From assembly GCA_903871605.1 (NCBI GenBank), contig CAIQHF010000051.1:185928-249927 (forward strand): a DNA stretch of 64,000 nt, written 5' to 3'. Below, one piece after another: positions 26,993 to 35,342 of this stretch. The notes under the pieces were generated by a model, which did not search any database, was not told the DNA's origin, and saw only the letters and a program-made list of their open reading frames with translations. Position 1 is the stretch's first letter. Every line of letters begins with the position of its first letter. Origin of the DNA: an uncultured Sphingomonadaceae bacterium (GTDB lineage Bacteria > Pseudomonadota > Alphaproteobacteria > Sphingomonadales > Sphingomonadaceae). Both the position numbers and the translations under genes were made by a program.

Positions 26993-27595
26993 ATGGCGAG
27001 TGCAACTTCTCTAGCCGACGCGCCTGATTCCAGTGTCGGAACTCGCTTGCGGGCGTTCCGTAAAGCCGCAAGCCTGTCCATCAGTGAGCTCGGAACGAAA
27101 GCCGGCGTTTCTAACGGAATGATCAGCCAGATCGAGCGGGGACTGACCAACCCGTCAATCAAGACGCTCGAGCGCCTTCACATCGCGCTGTCAGTTCCTC
27201 TCACGGCCTTTCTGGAGAACGCCCCGCAGGAATTGCCGACCGCTCCATCGGAAGTGGTGCGCCGCGCCGGCGACAGGCCCCATCTGCGCGTTGGTTCCGA
27301 GGGAATGACCAAGGAATTGCTTACGCCTCGCGGCGATCATCATATGCAATTGATGATCATAGGGTTGCCGGCCGGGGCGCAGTCCTCGGAGGTCCTCCTT
27401 GGTGAGGGCGAGAAGGCGGGCTGGATCCTCGAGGGATCGATCGAGCTGAGGGTCGACGGCGAAACATGCCAGTTGAGCGAAGGCGACAGCTTTCAGTTCT
27501 CCAGCGCCTTGCCGCATAGCATCACGAATTCGGGCAAGATCGCGGCGAAGCTCTTATGGATCATGCGCGTCAATCCCGCAGAGGCGCACCTTTAA
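26993..27595 (+). CDS. XRE-family regulator with C-terminal cupin domain (PuuR-like), copy 2
   Basis: A 200-residue paralogue of the regulator at 12727-13326. The helix-turn-helix at about residues 16-70 contains VSNGMISQIERGLTNPSIK. The cupin domain at about 115-195 contains GEGEKAGWILEGSIEL and FSSALPHSITN. The frame is open back to a TTG at 26909, but the ATG at 26993 gives a length and N-terminus that align with copy 1, and GGAAAGAGA precedes it. It most likely represses the aldehyde dehydrogenase and, given the shared boxes, other genes of the island until a metabolite binds the cupin. Nearly identical recognition helices in the two copies raise the question of how they divide the sites. 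Confidence 0.84.
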   Translation: MASATSLADAPDSSVGTRLRAFRKAASLSISELGTKAGVSNGMISQIERGLTNPSIKTLERLHIALSVPLTAFLENAPQELPTAPSEVVRRAGDRPHLRVGSEGMTKELLTPRGDHHMQLMIIGLPAGAQSSEVLLGEGEKAGWILEGSIELRVDGETCQLSEGDSFQFSSALPHSITNSGKIAAKLLWIMRVNPAEAHL

Positions 27596-27630
27596 CTGGT
27601 TCGCACTGCTCTCCCGTCCATCTCGGTGAC

Positions 27631-28092
27631 CTACTGGGGATAGATGGGAATCCGGGTGGTCAGCTTGATTGTTTTCAGCGCGAAGCTCGAATTGATCGAC
27701 GCCACGGCGGGCAGATGAAGCAAAGCCTTTTTGAGTAGAGCTTCATACTGCTCGACATCCCGGACCATCACGCGGAGGATGTAGTCCTGTTGACCTGACA
27801 TCGAGAAGCATTCGACGATCTCCGGTAGATCGCGAACACTCTGCTCGAACGCTTCAAGCGTCTCTTCGTCGTGCTGCCGCAGTCGCACTTCCGCGAACAC
27901 ACTGACGGCCAGTCCCATGATCTTCGGATCGAGTATCACCGCCCGCTCGCGGATCGCGCCCGTCTCCTCAAGACGCTTCAAACGCCGCCAGCAGGGGACA
28001 TTGGAAAGCCCGACCGCATCGGCAAGGTCCGCCGTCGATATGCCCGGCATTCGCTGAAGCGTATCGAGGATTTTGAGATCGGTTCTATCCAC
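27631..28092 (-). CDS. Lrp/AsnC-family transcriptional regulator, copy 1
   Basis: A 153-residue regulator. The N-terminal winged helix-turn-helix (about residues 5-55) includes STADLADAVGLSNVPCWRRLKRLEE, given here only in outline. The C-terminal RAM ligand-binding domain (about 65-145) contains CFSMSGQQDYILRVMV. The family senses amino acids and forms octamers. The start is a GTG at 28092. It is divergent from the branched-chain 2-oxoacid dehydrogenase operon across 130 bases, the usual position of BkdR, which activates bkd genes with branched-chain amino acids. A BkdR-like role is therefore likely but not proven. Confidence 0.87.
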   Translation of the reverse strand: MDRTDLKILDTLQRMPGISTADLADAVGLSNVPCWRRLKRLEETGAIRERAVILDPKIMGLAVSVFAEVRLRQHDEETLEAFEQSVRDLPEIVECFSMSGQQDYILRVMVRDVEQYEALLKKALLHLPAVASINSSFALKTIKLTTRIPIYPQ

Positions 28093-28222
28093 GAAAAAAA
28101 CCCTCTGTCTTTTGTATCATAGACGCAATTCCATTGTTATTTTTTGTCGTCCAGTCGAAAAATCGATGTCGATCCTTCTGCGCGGTTTCTGCGATTCTCT
28201 GGCGATCGTTAGGAAGGATCCG

Positions 28223-29452
28223 ATGGCCAATCTCCCGCCGCTCAGCCTCCACATTCCAGAGCCGTCGGCACGCCCTGGCGAGCAGAGCGGTGTGGCCGCT
28301 GTGCAGCTTCCGGAACCCGGAGAAACGCGCCGCCCCGACACGCTTGCCGTCGAGGCGGATATGCGTGATCTTCCCTTCGGCCTGATCAGGGTCTTGGACG
28401 ATCAGGGCGTCGCGGTCGGACCCTGGATACCATCGGTGTCTCCCGACCTCCTCCGCCATGGCCTACGCTCGATGATGCTGACGCGTATTTTCGACGATCG
28501 CCTGTTCCGTGCGCATCGTCAGGGCAAGACCAGCTTCTATATGAAATCGACCGGCGAGGAGGCGATCGGCGCCGCGCAATCGATGGTGCTCGGCGGCGGC
28601 GACATGTGCTTCCCCACCTATCGCGTGATGAGCTGGCTGCACGCGCGCGGCTATCCGTTGACCGAGATGGTCAACCAGGTCTTCTCCAATGAGAAGGACC
28701 CGCTGAAGGGGCGCCAGCTGCCGATCCTCTATTCGGCGCGCGCCTACGGCTTCTATTCGCTCTCCGGCAATGTCGGCAGCCGCTTCGGCCACGCGGTCGG
28801 CTGGGCGATGGCCTCCGCCTACAAGGGCGACGACAAGATTGCGCTCGCCTATATCGGCGAGGGCACGACCGCCGAGGGCGACTTCCACGAGGCGCTGACG
28901 TTCGCGTCGGTCTATCACGCGCCCTGTATCCTGTGCGTTACCAACAACCAGTGGGCTATCTCGAGTTACTCGGGGATCGCAGGTGGCGACGAGACGACAT
29001 TCGCGGCCAAGGCGATCGCCTATGGTATCCCCGGGCTGCGCGTCGATGGGAATGATTTCCTCGCCGTATGGGCGGCGACCGAATGGGCGGCCGAGCGCGC
29101 CCGTTCGAACAAAGGCGCCACCCTGATCGAACTTTACACCTATCGTGCTGCCGGGCACTCGACGTCTGACGATCCCACCAAATACCGTCCCGCCGACGAA
29201 CCTGAAGCTTGGCCGCTCGGCGATCCGATCGAGCGGTTGAAGCAGCATCTGATCACGCTCCGCGAATGGGATGAGGACCGCCATGCGATGCTCGCGGACG
29301 AACTGGATCAACTGGTCCGCGTGGCGGTGAAGGAAGCCGAGGCGGTGGGCACGCTCGGGAAATCCAAGCCGCCCGTCTCCGAGATGTTTGAGGGGGTCTT
29401 CAAGGAGCCCGATTGGCGCGTGATCGAACAACGCCGCGAGCTGGGGGTCTGA
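28223..29452 (+). CDS. bkdA1: Branched-chain 2-oxoacid dehydrogenase E1 alpha subunit
   Basis: A 409-residue thiamine-diphosphate enzyme subunit. With the beta subunit it decarboxylates the 2-oxoacids of valine, leucine and isoleucine and loads the acyl group on E2. The cofactor motif is visible as AYIGEGTTAEGDFHEA followed by CVTNNQWAIS, near residues 210-245, and the phosphorylation-loop region AAGHSTSDDPTKYR is near 312. The N-terminal extension of about 60 residues is normal for the BkdA1 group. The frame is open upstream to 28073, but AGGAAGG at 28211-28217 fixes the ATG at 28223. First gene of a four-gene run ending in an aminotransferase. Confidence 0.92.
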   Translation: MANLPPLSLHIPEPSARPGEQSGVAAVQLPEPGETRRPDTLAVEADMRDLPFGLIRVLDDQGVAVGPWIPSVSPDLLRHGLRSMMLTRIFDDRLFRAHRQGKTSFYMKSTGEEAIGAAQSMVLGGGDMCFPTYRVMSWLHARGYPLTEMVNQVFSNEKDPLKGRQLPILYSARAYGFYSLSGNVGSRFGHAVGWAMASAYKGDDKIALAYIGEGTTAEGDFHEALTFASVYHAPCILCVTNNQWAISSYSGIAGGDETTFAAKAIAYGIPGLRVDGNDFLAVWAATEWAAERARSNKGATLIELYTYRAAGHSTSDDPTKYRPADEPEAWPLGDPIERLKQHLITLREWDEDRHAMLADELDQLVRVAVKEAEAVGTLGKSKPPVSEMFEGVFKEPDWRVIEQRRELGV

Positions 29453-29456
29453 CGCC

Positions 29457-30470
29457 ATGCCCACGATGAACATGATCCGGGCGCTCAACAGTGCCCTTGA
29501 CGTCAAGCTCGGCCAGGATCCCGACACGCTGATCTTTGGTCAGGATGTCGGCTATTTCGGCGGCGTCTTCCGCGTAACCGACGGCCTGCAGAAGAAGCAT
29601 GGCCTCAAACGCTGCTTCGATGCGCCGATCTCGGAAGGCGGTATTATCGCCACCGCCATCGGCATGGGCGCTTTTGGGCTGCGCCCGATCGCCGAGATTC
29701 AGTTCGCCGACTACATCCTCCCTGCCCTTGATCAGCTCGTGTCCGAAGCCGCGCGCCTGCGCTACCGCTCGAACGGAGAATTCTGGGCGCCGATCACGGT
29801 GCGCTCGCCCTATGGCGGCGGCATCTTCGGTGGGCAGACCCACTCGCAGTCGCCCGAAGCGATCTTCGCCCATATCACCGGTCTTAAGACCGTCATCCCC
29901 TCCAACCCCTACGACGCCAAGGGCCTGCTCCTGGCGGCGATCGAGGATGACGATCCCGTGATCGTGCTCGAGCCCAAACGGCTCTACAACGGCCCCTTCG
30001 ACGGTCGGCACGATCAGACGCTCGAGACCTGGGCGGGCGTGCCCGAGGCGGAAGTGCCCGAAGGCCATTATACGGTGCCGCTCGGCAAGGCGGCGGTAGT
30101 GCGCGAAGGCCGCCAGGCGACGGTGCTTGCCTATGGCACGATGGTGCATGTTGCCAAGGCAGGGATTGAGGAGAGCGGCGTCGATGCCGAGCTGCTTGAT
30201 CTGCGCTCGATCGTGCCGCTCGACATCGAGACCATCGTGGCCTCGGTGACAAAGACCGGCCGCTGCGTGATCCTGCACGAGGCTTCGCGCTTCGGAGGCT
30301 TCGGGGGAGAGCTGTCCGCCCTCGTGCAGGAGAGATGCTTCTGGGCGCTGAAGAGCCCGGTGCAGCGCGTCGCCGGCTGGGACACGCCTTATCCTCACGC
30401 CTTCGAATGGGATTATTTTCCGGGCCCGGGCCGGCTCGCGGCAGCGCTCCGCCGCGCCATGGAGGATTGA
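29457..30470 (+). CDS. bkdA2: Branched-chain 2-oxoacid dehydrogenase E1 beta subunit
   Basis: A 337-residue partner of the E1 alpha subunit, forming the alpha2-beta2 decarboxylase. Typical segments are FGQDVGYFGGVFRVTDGL near residue 23, the helix GCARSP-equivalent GLRPIAEIQFADYI near 80, RSPYGGGIFGGQTHSQSPE near 117, and the C-terminal domain with VLHEASRFGGFG near 270. It starts five bases after the E1 alpha stop and ends two bases before the E2 start, so the three are one operon and probably translationally coupled. Length and motifs are standard. Confidence 0.92.
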   Translation: MPTMNMIRALNSALDVKLGQDPDTLIFGQDVGYFGGVFRVTDGLQKKHGLKRCFDAPISEGGIIATAIGMGAFGLRPIAEIQFADYILPALDQLVSEAARLRYRSNGEFWAPITVRSPYGGGIFGGQTHSQSPEAIFAHITGLKTVIPSNPYDAKGLLLAAIEDDDPVIVLEPKRLYNGPFDGRHDQTLETWAGVPEAEVPEGHYTVPLGKAAVVREGRQATVLAYGTMVHVAKAGIEESGVDAELLDLRSIVPLDIETIVASVTKTGRCVILHEASRFGGFGGELSALVQERCFWALKSPVQRVAGWDTPYPHAFEWDYFPGPGRLAAALRRAMED

Positions 30471-30472
30471 GC

Positions 30473-31735
30473 ATGGCCATCTTTCAGTTTCGTCTGCCCG
30501 ACATCGGCGAAGGTGTCGCCGAGGCGGAGATCACCATCTGGCACGTCAAGGTTGGCGACATCGTCAAGGAGGATCAGAGCCTCGTTGATGTGATGACCGA
30601 CAAGGCGACGGTCGATATGACGTCGCCCGTAGACGGCGTGATCAAGGCGATCCACGGCGATGTCGGTGCGTTGGTCGCAGTCGGATCGGTGCTGGTCGAA
30701 TTCGATGTCGGAGATGCCGGCGAGACCGAGCCTGTCGTCTCAAGCGCGCCCTCGGCGGAGGCACCTTCCGCGCTCGAGCTCGTCCATCAAACACCCGTCA
30801 CCGCCCCCGCCACGGACGCACTACCTGCTCGGCCAGCCTTCGTTCCCCGTACCGACGTCTCTGACGGACTAACGCCTGCCGCCGCACCTTCTACACGGCG
30901 TCGCGCCAAACAAGCCGGCGTCGATCTTCGCGACATCCCGGCCGGCGGACCGGGTGGCCGGATCACGTCGCATGATCTCGACGCCTACCTCGCCAGCAGG
31001 TCAAACGGCGGTGCCGGTTCGCGCCTGGCTCTGCGAAACGGTGTCAATGAAACCCGCATCATAGGGCTGCGTCGTAAGATCGCCGAAAAGATGCAGGAGG
31101 CAAAACGCCGTATCCCGCACATTGCCTATATCGAGGAAGTTGACGTCACCGAATTGGAGGCGCTCAGGCAGGATCTCAACGCGAACAAGAAATCGGACCA
31201 GCCCAAGCTTTCGCTGCTGCCGTTCTTCATGCGCGCCCTGATCCGCACGCTGCCCGATTTTCCGCAGATCAATTCCCGCTACGATGATGATGCGGGCGTG
31301 CTCAATAGCTATGAGGGCGTTCATATCGGCATCGCGACCCAGACGCCCGGCGGCCTGATGGTGCCCGTCGTTCGTCACGCCGAGAGCCGCGATATCTGGG
31401 CGCTGGCGGCCGAACTCACCCGGCTTGCCTCAGCCGCACGCGGCGGCACCGCCACCCGTGACGAGTTGTCCGGGTCGACGATCACGATTACCTCGCTCGG
31501 GCCGCTTGGCGGCATCGCCACCACGCCGGTCATCAATCACCCGGAAGTGGCCATCATCGGTCCGAACAAGATCGTCGAGCGCCCCATCGTCGACGGGAGC
31601 TTCGTGACCGTGCGCAAGATGATGAACCTCAGCTCATCCTTCGATCATCGCATCGTCGATGGCTACGACGCTGCACTGTTCGTGCAGCAGCTGAAACGAC
31701 TGATCGAACACCCTGCCCTCATTTTCATGTACTGA
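30473..31735 (+). CDS. bkdB: Dihydrolipoyl acyltransferase (E2) of branched-chain 2-oxoacid dehydrogenase
   Basis: A 420-residue E2 core protein. The lipoyl domain (about residues 3-78) carries the lipoylated lysine in VMTDKATVDMTS. A Pro/Ala-rich linker follows. The peripheral-subunit-binding domain is at about 137-172 (TRRRAKQAGVDL). The catalytic acyltransferase domain runs from 190 to the end, with the active histidine in SSFDHRIVDGYDAA. It forms the multimeric core that transfers the acyl group to CoA. The ATG at 30473 follows the E1 beta stop directly, with AGGA upstream; an in-frame longer reading to 30335 lies inside E1 beta and is unlikely. No lipoamide dehydrogenase (E3) gene is seen here, so a shared E3 elsewhere is needed. 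Confidence 0.92.
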   Translation: MAIFQFRLPDIGEGVAEAEITIWHVKVGDIVKEDQSLVDVMTDKATVDMTSPVDGVIKAIHGDVGALVAVGSVLVEFDVGDAGETEPVVSSAPSAEAPSALELVHQTPVTAPATDALPARPAFVPRTDVSDGLTPAAAPSTRRRAKQAGVDLRDIPAGGPGGRITSHDLDAYLASRSNGGAGSRLALRNGVNETRIIGLRRKIAEKMQEAKRRIPHIAYIEEVDVTELEALRQDLNANKKSDQPKLSLLPFFMRALIRTLPDFPQINSRYDDDAGVLNSYEGVHIGIATQTPGGLMVPVVRHAESRDIWALAAELTRLASAARGGTATRDELSGSTITITSLGPLGGIATTPVINHPEVAIIGPNKIVERPIVDGSFVTVRKMMNLSSSFDHRIVDGYDAALFVQQLKRLIEHPALIFMY

Positions 31736-31750
31736 TCTGGGAACCAAGCG

Positions 31751-32839
31751 ATGCCAACCAACTTTCAGGTCGAGCCCACTGAGGCACCGATTGCGGCCGA
31801 CGACCGGGCGCGTATGCTCCTAGACCCTGGCTTCGGCCGGGTTTTCACCGACCACATGGTGACGGTGAAGTGGAGCGAAGAACGAGGCTGGCACAGCGCG
31901 ACGGTAAGCGCGCGCAAGCCCTTCCAACTCGATCCTGCCTGCGCGGTTCTCCATTATGCGCAAGAGATCTTCGAGGGCATGAAGGCCTACCGCCTCGATG
32001 ACGGCGGCATTGGCCTGTTCCGACCCGAGCAGAATGCGCGCCGCTTCAACACCTCTGCCGAGCGCATGGCGATGCCGACTATGCCCGAGGAGCTGTTCCT
32101 CGATGCGATCAAAACGCTGGTCAGAATTGACGAAGCGTGGATACCGGACGCTGAAGGCAGCCTCTATCTTCGCCCCTTCATGTTCGCGTCAGAAACCTTC
32201 CTGGGCGTAAAACCGGCCAGTGAGTTCATCTTCTGCGTGATCGCCTGCCCGGTCGGCGCGTATTTTAAAGGTGGCAAGAAGGCGGTGTCGCTTTGGGTGT
32301 CCGATCACCTCAACCGCGCCGGCCCCGGCGGCACGGGTGCGGCGAAGTGCGGTGGCAACTACGCGGCCAGTCTTAAAGCGCAGGCGGAAGCCTATCGGCA
32401 AGGCTGCGATCAGGTCGTGTTTCTGGACGCTGTCGAGCATCGTTGGGTGGACGAACTCGGTGGGATGAACCTGTTCTTCCTGTTCGATGATGGCCGCATG
32501 ATAACTCCGGCCCTCGGCGGGACGATCCTGCCTGGCATTACTCGTGCTTCGATCATCGCACTCGCGAAAGCGCGCGGCGTCGAGGTGCGGGAGGAGCGCT
32601 ACGCCATCGATCAATGGCAAGCAGATGCTCAGAGCGGCAAGCTTCGCGAGGTGTTTGCCTGCGGCACCGCAGCCGTTCTAGCACCTGTCGGTGAGGTCAA
32701 AAGCATGTCCGGCGACTGGCTGGTTGGGAACGGTGAAGGCGGACAAATCACCGAGGAAATTAGGTCGGAACTCCTCGGCATCCAGCGCGGACGGTTCGAA
32801 GGCCCGGTCGGTTGGCTGCACCACGTCTCGCTTCGATAA
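31751..32839 (+). CDS. ilvE: Branched-chain amino acid aminotransferase
   Basis: A 362-residue class IV PLP aminotransferase of the eukaryote-like, longer BCAT type. The catalytic lysine lies in [11 protein letters not shown] near residue 200. Other signatures are [15 protein letters not shown] near 64 and [25 protein letters not shown] in the second half. It interconverts valine, leucine and isoleucine with their 2-oxoacids, supplying the substrates of the dehydrogenase encoded just upstream (16-base spacing). The set of aminotransferase plus E1-E2 points to branched-chain amino acid breakdown. The motif [18 protein letters not shown] stretch near the end ([12 protein letters not shown]) is also conserved. 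Confidence 0.9.
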   Translation: MPTNFQVEPTEAPIAADDRARMLLDPGFGRVFTDHMVTVKWSEERGWHSATVSARKPFQLDPACAVLHYAQEIFEGMKAYRLDDGGIGLFRPEQNARRFNTSAERMAMPTMPEELFLDAIKTLVRIDEAWIPDAEGSLYLRPFMFASETFLGVKPASEFIFCVIACPVGAYFKGGKKAVSLWVSDHLNRAGPGGTGAAKCGGNYAASLKAQAEAYRQGCDQVVFLDAVEHRWVDELGGMNLFFLFDDGRMITPALGGTILPGITRASIIALAKARGVEVREERYAIDQWQADAQSGKLREVFACGTAAVLAPVGEVKSMSGDWLVGNGEGGQITEEIRSELLGIQRGRFEGPVGWLHHVSLR

Positions 32840-32894
32840 TTAGGAATGAGTCCAGTCCGTAAATCTTGATTTTCAACTCGGAAAGAATGCGGAC

Positions 32895-33290
32895 ATGATC
32901 CACGACGCTACGCATCGCTTCGCCGCCGATCGGATTGCGCCGCTCTCCGCGCGGATCGATGCGGAGGCCAGCTTTCCACGCGAGCTGTGGACGGAGATAG
33001 GCGCGCGCTCGGTCTGCACTGCATCGCTGTGTCGCGAAATATGTCGGGCTCAGCTTCGGCCAACTTGACTATGTTATCGCCTGCGGGGAAGTGAGCCGGG
33101 TCTTCGCCTCGGTCGGCCCCGTCGCCGACAATGGACATTTTATTGGTGCGGTCTTCTCAACCCCGAGATCGAAAATGCGCAAGCATTCATAGTTGCGCGA
33201 CGTGATGACTCCACCGTGCTTTACGATGATATAGGTTCTTCAGCACGGGTGTTACAATCCGGCGCGAAGTGGTTTGCAACGAAGTTAACC
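32895..33290 (+). pseudogene. Remnant of an isovaleryl-CoA-type acyl-CoA dehydrogenase
   Basis: The plus strand reads MIHDATHRFAADRIAPLSAR then FPRELWTEIGA, the N-terminus of an isovaleryl-CoA dehydrogenase. A two-base insertion shifts the frame, which resumes as LGLHCIAVS. A second shift follows before KYVGLSFGQLDYVIACGEVSR, which matches the next family block. After VSRVFASVG the similarity fades and no flavin or catalytic region follows. What remains is about 100 of 380-390 residues. The fragment would have completed leucine degradation after the 2-oxoacid dehydrogenase. An intact acyl-CoA dehydrogenase is encoded nearby at 34209-35339, on the other strand. The stretch 33170-33290 also reads as open protein in one frame but is unassigned. 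Confidence 0.75.
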
Positions 33291-33356
33291 GCTGCGCATG
33301 ATTCGCACGTTTACTACTCTCGCCGATAAGGTGGTGGGTGCAAAACCGACGGAGCC

Positions 33357-34118
33357 CTATTTTGGCGACATCCGGATGGCCCCATCGAGGCGTATCGTAC
33401 TCCCATTCAGCATCGGATTAGAGAGAATGCTGTCGACGAGCATGGCGTATTCCTCCGGGCGGCCAAGGCGGCTTGGGTGAGGAACCTGCTGACCTAACGA
33501 ATCCTGCGCAGCCTGCGGGAGGCTCGCCAACATAGGTGTCCAAAAAATACCGCGGGCGATAGTGACGACCCTGATCAACCATTGGGCGAACTCGCGGGCG
33601 AGCGGCAAGGTCAGGCCGACTAGGCCGCCCTTCGAGGCGGCATAGGCGGCCTGACCGATCTGCCCATCGAAAGCGGCGACCGAAGCGGTGTTGACGATTA
33701 CTCCGCGCTCTTCGCCGATCGCCTCGATCTGCTGCAGCCGGGCTGCGAAGCGCGATGCGACGAGGAAGGTACCGACGAGATTGATCTCGACGGCCTTGCG
33801 GAAACTGTCGATGGGAAGCGGCACGAACTCGCGACCCACCGCCTTCGCCGCCGGCGCGACGCCCGCGCAGTTAACCAGGAACCGCGCCGTGCCGTGCGCC
33901 GCTTCTGCGGCATCGAGTCCGGCTAGGACGCTGGCCTCATCGGTGACATCCACAACATGGAAGAGCCCGCCGATCTCCCTGGCAACTGCCTCGCCGGCCT
34001 CAACGTTCAGGTCGAACAACGTGACCATCGCCCCCTTCGCCGCCAGCATTTTCGACGTCGCGGCACCGAGGCCAGACGCGGCGCCTGTGACGATCGCGGG
34101 TAAACCATCAACGTTCAT
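33357..34118 (-). CDS. SDR-family 3-hydroxyacyl-CoA dehydrogenase (HSD17B10-like)
   Basis: A 253-residue short-chain dehydrogenase. The NAD-binding motif TGAASGLGAAT starts at about residue 9. NTASVAAFDGQIGQAAYAASKGG near 145-165 carries the catalytic serine, tyrosine and lysine (Y-x3-K as YAASK). Closest in pattern to type-II 3-hydroxyacyl-CoA dehydrogenases, which oxidise 2-methyl-3-hydroxybutyryl-CoA in isoleucine breakdown. The ATG at 34118 is chosen because it aligns with the family and has GAAGGAC upstream; the open frame begins 14 codons earlier. It follows the acyl-CoA dehydrogenase gene on the same strand by about 90 bases, consistent with a beta-oxidation-like branch of amino-acid degradation. 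Confidence 0.85.
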   Translation of the reverse strand: MNVDGLPAIVTGAASGLGAATSKMLAAKGAMVTLFDLNVEAGEAVAREIGGLFHVVDVTDEASVLAGLDAAEAAHGTARFLVNCAGVAPAAKAVGREFVPLPIDSFRKAVEINLVGTFLVASRFAARLQQIEAIGEERGVIVNTASVAAFDGQIGQAAYAASKGGLVGLTLPLAREFAQWLIRVVTIARGIFWTPMLASLPQAAQDSLGQQVPHPSRLGRPEEYAMLVDSILSNPMLNGSTIRLDGAIRMSPK

Positions 34119-34208
34119 GTGTTTTTGTCCTTCAGATGAGTTCGAGCGCAAAAGCCCCATCGGTGTCGGGCGTACGCGGCCGTGATATTATCGTCTGCCA
34201 AATGGGTG

Positions 34209-35339
34209 CTAGAGCGCACGCGCGATGACGAGCCGCTGGATGTCGGACGTGCCCTCGTAGATCTGGCACACCCGCACATCGCGGTAGATTTTGGCCAGCC
34301 CGAATTCCTCAAGATAGCCATAGCCGCCGAGCGTCTGAATCGCGCCTGACACCACGGCCTCGGCGGTCTCCGACGCGAACAATTTGGCCATCGACGCCTG
34401 CCTCAGGCAGGGCTCGCCCGCATCCTTGAGCGCGGCGGCGGATAGCACCAATTGCCGCGCGGCTTCCAGCCGGGTCGCATGATCGGCAAGGCGAAAGCCG
34501 ACCGCCTGATGCTGGATGATCGGTTGCCCGAAGCTCCGGCGATCCTTCGCATAGTCGATCGCGACGGCTAGGGCCGCCTGCGCCATGCCGACGCTTTGTG
34601 CGGCGATGCCGATCCGGCCGGCTTCGAGATTGGAAAGCGCGATGCCGTAGCCGTCCCCCTCGGCGCCGAGCCGCAAATCCTCCTCGACGAACAGGTCTTC
34701 GAACCGGATCGCGCAGGTATCGGAGGCCCCTTGCCCCATCTTGTGCTCGACCTTGTCGACGACATAGCCGGCGCGATCGGTGGGAACGAGGAATCCCGAA
34801 ATGCCGCGCTTGCCGGCCACGGGATCGGTCATGGCATAGACAATGGCGAGCCCCGCGATGCTGGCCGAGGTAATGAACTGCTTCGCGCCATTCAGGAGAT
34901 AGCCGCCCTCGACCCTGACCGCGCGGCAGCGCATCGCCGCCGCATCGGAACCGGCGTCGGCCTCGGTCAGCGCGAACGCACCGATCATCCTGCCGGCGAT
35001 CAGGTCGGGCAGGAAACGCGCCTGCTGCTCGGCCGTGCCGTCCTTGAGCAGACCCGATACGATGAGGCTGTTCTGGATCGAGATAATCGTCGACAGGGCG
35101 CCATCCGCCGCCGCGATCTCAATGAGCGCGAGCGCATAGCTGACATAGTCCGCCGCCGCGCCACCGAAGTGCTCGGGTGCGGTCATGCCCATCAGGCCGA
35201 GTCCCGCGACTTCTTCGAATAAGCCCGCAGGATAGCCACTTTCCGCTTCGAAGCTTTGGGTGAGCGGGCGCACCCGATCCTGCGCGAAATCGCGCACCAC
35301 GTCGCGGATCGCGACCTGCGTGTCCGTCAATATCGTCAT
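34209..35339 (-). CDS. Acyl-CoA dehydrogenase
   Basis: A 376-residue flavoprotein, standard length for short or branched-chain acyl-CoA dehydrogenases. Visible are AFALTEADAGSDAAAMRC near residue 120 (FAD and substrate contacts), KQFITSASIAG near 152, and the C-terminal block IQTLGGYGYLEEFGLAKIYRD with YEGTSDIQRLVIAR. The usual catalytic acid position falls in the YEGTSDIQ segment. It introduces the alpha-beta double bond into an acyl-CoA and passes electrons to ETF. It starts three bases after the ferredoxin oxidoreductase stop, so both are one transcript. With the SDR enzyme downstream, it fits isoleucine, valine or aryl-propionyl-type acyl-CoA degradation. Confidence 0.88.
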   Translation of the reverse strand: MTILTDTQVAIRDVVRDFAQDRVRPLTQSFEAESGYPAGLFEEVAGLGLMGMTAPEHFGGAAADYVSYALALIEIAAADGALSTIISIQNSLIVSGLLKDGTAEQQARFLPDLIAGRMIGAFALTEADAGSDAAAMRCRAVRVEGGYLLNGAKQFITSASIAGLAIVYAMTDPVAGKRGISGFLVPTDRAGYVVDKVEHKMGQGASDTCAIRFEDLFVEEDLRLGAEGDGYGIALSNLEAGRIGIAAQSVGMAQAALAVAIDYAKDRRSFGQPIIQHQAVGFRLADHATRLEAARQLVLSAAALKDAGEPCLRQASMAKLFASETAEAVVSGAIQTLGGYGYLEEFGLAKIYRDVRVCQIYEGTSDIQRLVIARAL

Positions 35340-35342
35340 CGC

